Source of the DNA: Luteimonas deserti
GTDB lineage: Bacteria; Pseudomonadota; Gammaproteobacteria; Xanthomonadales; Xanthomonadaceae
NCBI RefSeq assembly: GCF_013425765.1
Contig: NZ_JACCJZ010000013.1
Span: 310,001-374,000 of the forward strand
DNA length: 64,000 nt
Direction of reading: 5' to 3'
The notes below the pieces were generated by a model. It made no database searches. It had not been told where the DNA came from and worked only from the letters and a program-made list of their open reading frames with translations. How positions within the stretch are numbered: the stretch's first letter is position 1; each line of letters starts with the position of its first letter. Both the position numbers and the translations under genes were made by a program. Of the stretch, positions 62,331 to 64,000 are shown piece after piece.

Positions 62331-62700
62331 TAGTCAGCGCAGTGGCTCTCGACTCGACAGGTGGCCTCCGGGCGCCTCGGCATCTTCGGGTGCACATGCT
62401 GGGTGTGCCTACCGGCAAGCGTGGCTGTTTCGAGACGGCCGTTCGCGAAGGACGGCGGGAGCAATGCCATGCCAGCGTCGTAGCCTGCGACCCAACGAGA
62501 CGCGCGCCTGGGCAGAACCGCTCGATCTGAGTCCCGATGCTGGGCCTATGCACCCCGGCTGCGGCACGCATCGGGCGGGTCTGCACCCTGAGCGATCAAT
62601 GCCACCTGTGCTTCGAAACTGCCGCGCAGGCGTTTCGTGCTGGAAGACGCAACCATCCCCGCACACAAATTTCCTTCGATCCGAGCCGGCTTGTCGCCAC
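62331..62700. other. 370-base gap between convergent genes
   Basis: Lower GC than the genes around it, no coding-like frame, no repeat other than the terminator that follows. No rightward terminator for pckG was seen. Confidence 0.5.
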
Positions 62701-62730
62701 AAAAAACAACGGCTCCGTGAGGAGCCGTTG
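62701..62730 (-). terminator. Rho-independent terminator of the TonB receptor
   Basis: Read leftward, stem CAACGGCTCC / GGAGCCGTTG (loop TCAC) is followed by six T (the A run at 62701-62706 on the plus strand). It lies 42 bases beyond the receptor stop. Confidence 0.92.
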
Positions 62731-62772
62731 TCGGGTGTTACCCAGCATCTATCCGAGTCAGAAGCGACCGAC

Positions 62773-64000
62773 TCAGAACGACTGCTGGTAATTCATGTAC
62801 AGGAAGCGACCCGGGATCAGGTACTGCGCGTCGAACGTGTTCGCGAACGCGTTGGACGACAGCGGCGGATCCTTGTCGAACACATTGCGGACACCCGCGG
62901 TGATCCGGCCGTTCCAAGGCGTCTTCCAGCCCGCCTGGACGTGCGTGTAGGTGGTGCCGCCCAGGTAGTTCGTGGGCGTATTGCGTGCAACGCCGATGAC
63001 ATCGCTCGAACCCGGAACGAACTCATACTGGTCCACGATGCGGTTCGGATCCGAGCAGAGGTTGACCAGATCCAGGTACTGCGGATCCACCGCGCCCAAA
63101 GCAATTGCCGTGTTGCGGAAGTTGGTGCAGCTCTCACGGACCCGGCTGCGGTACTCCAACGTGACCGACGCATTGAAATCCGCATACTGCCAGGTCGTGG
63201 TCAGGTTTGAGCGCAGACGGTGACGCGGAGCACCGATCGAGGAGCCGCTGGCAACCTGACCCACGGTGTTGCCGGACGAGATGCGACCATCACCATTGAG
63301 CGAACCGCGCGACGGTTGTCCAACATCGCCGTAGTACGTGACGTAGGTATTGTCCAGACGAAGCTGGAACTGGCCGAAGTCTGCCGTTTCAAAGCGATAG
63401 GCTGCGCCAAAATCGAAGCCCTCCGTTTCGAGTCCACCGATGAAGTTGTTGTTCTGGGCCTGGATTGCCGAGACTTCGCCCGGATTTCCGTTCACGGCGC
63501 CTGCGGTGTCACGCGTGATCAGTGCGCAGCTCTGCTGGTTGAGCTGCAGATAGCACTCATTGAGGATCGTCTGAGCTGCAAGTGAGCTGATTTGGTTGCG
63601 GATAGTGATGTTGTACCAGTCGACGTAGGTGTCGAGTCCGGTGAGCCACCCAGGCGAGTAGACCAGGCCCAGCGTCTTCGAAACGGAGGTCTCCGGCTGG
63701 AGCTCGGGATTACCGCCGGTTGTGGCGTACGTCTGACCAAGCTGGGAGACATAGCCGACCGGTGTGCCCATCGCACGGCATTGCGCACGCGTCGCGGCAC
63801 TGTTCCGGAACGTCGTGTTGGCCGCCGTGTCACTGCACGGGTCCTGGAACGCGGGGCGGCCCGTTGCGGAACCCTGGAACAATTCCGAGACCGAGGGAGC
63901 GCGGAAGCCTTCGCCCCACGAGCCGCGGACCATCAGGTCGTCAACAACCTGCCAGCGCAGGCTGACCTTGGGATTGGTGGTGTCACCGAAAGTCGAATAA
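62773..64000 (-). CDS. TonB-dependent receptor, C-terminal part
   Basis: Last 408 residues of an outer-membrane TonB-dependent receptor; the N-terminus lies beyond the window. The frame is open across the window end (text TTNPKVSLRWQVVDDLMVRG). Barrel marks are GSWGEGFRAPSVSELFQG, ETSVSKTLGLVYSPGWLTGLDTYVDWY, NEYL-like Cys pairs (ECYLQLNQQSCALIT), and the C-terminal YMNYQQSF ending in Phe. This fits the large, Oar/CarA-type receptors abundant in Xanthomonadaceae, which often import peptides or sugars. Third-position GC looks a little lower than in neighbours. Its ligand is unknown. Confidence 0.88.
   Translation of the reverse strand, partial: YSTFGDTTNPKVSLRWQVVDDLMVRGSWGEGFRAPSVSELFQGSATGRPAFQDPCSDTAANTTFRNSAATRAQCRAMGTPVGYVSQLGQTYATTGGNPELQPETSVSKTLGLVYSPGWLTGLDTYVDWYNITIRNQISSLAAQTILNECYLQLNQQSCALITRDTAGAVNGNPGEVSAIQAQNNNFIGGLETEGFDFGAAYRFETADFGQFQLRLDNTYVTYYGDVGQPSRGSLNGDGRISSGNTVGQVASGSSIGAPRHRLRSNLTTTWQYADFNASVTLEYRSRVRESCTNFRNTAIALGAVDPQYLDLVNLCSDPNRIVDQYEFVPGSSDVIGVARNTPTNYLGGTTYTHVQAGWKTPWNGRITAGVRNVFDKDPPLSSNAFANTFDAQYLIPGRFLYMNYQQSF

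Noticed and set aside
47362-62626. Shared 15-mer TTCGAAACTGCCGCG at 47362 and 62612
   Set aside because: One or a few 15-base matches are expected by chance in 64 kb of GC-rich DNA; the flanks do not match.

Overview
The window is high-GC (about 70% by eye) with very strong G/C preference at third codon positions, so nearly every real gene has long open shadows in other frames. Gene content points to a Xanthomonadaceae-type gammaproteobacterium (Lysobacter, Luteimonas or Xanthomonas relatives). The signs are many TonB receptors and S9/M28 peptidases, a DUF3228 gene, a histone-H1-like Lys/Ala protein, a HemP plus DUF6607 heme locus and a GTP-type PEP carboxykinase. This placement rests on gene content, not on a database search. 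Almost everything looks chromosomal and core. I see no insertion sequence, prophage, plasmid origin or CRISPR array.

Layout. Positions 1-7.9 kb hold a methyltransferase fragment, an M28 peptidase, mscL, an FAH-family hydrolase, a Rieske-type protein, an SLC13 permease, and a thiS-thiG-trmB run. Positions 8-13.3 kb hold a GDSL-esterase autotransporter, tRNA-Gly(CCC) with its own promoter and terminator, rimK, a possible small RNA, and an overlapping OmpR/histidine-kinase pair. Positions 13.6-23.5 kb hold metF, a diguanylate cyclase, a zinc alcohol dehydrogenase, an ECF sigma factor with a membrane partner opposite an amidohydrolase, and ahcY behind an SAH riboswitch. Positions 23.7-33 kb hold a LysM-headed protein of unknown role, a prolyl-oligopeptidase-family enzyme, the Anbu / alpha-E / circularly permuted ATP-grasp cluster, and metK.

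Positions 33-40 kb hold a UPF0149 gene, a YdjM-like membrane hydrolase, dusB, a broken gene, and rbsK with a nucleoside transporter (nucleoside/ribose salvage). Positions 40-44 kb hold a Fur-box-controlled heme locus (hemP, TonB heme receptor, DUF6607). Positions 44-50 kb hold qmcA-nfeD, gcvT-gcvH, an 830-base intergenic region with a strong promoter and an early terminator, and the histone-like gene. Positions 50-64 kb hold lemA with an M48 protease, a GMC oxidoreductase, an NTP/NDP-exchanger-like carrier, a fadE/TetR divergent pair, pckG, and the 3' part of a TonB receptor cut by the window edge.

The methionine cycle recurs (metF, ahcY, metK), but only ahcY shows a recognisable riboswitch. 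The items most worth follow-up are the Anbu cluster without an adjacent transglutaminase, the two candidate small RNAs, the heme locus with its DUF6607 partner, the LysM-headed protein, and the M48 protease with a TerB-like tail.
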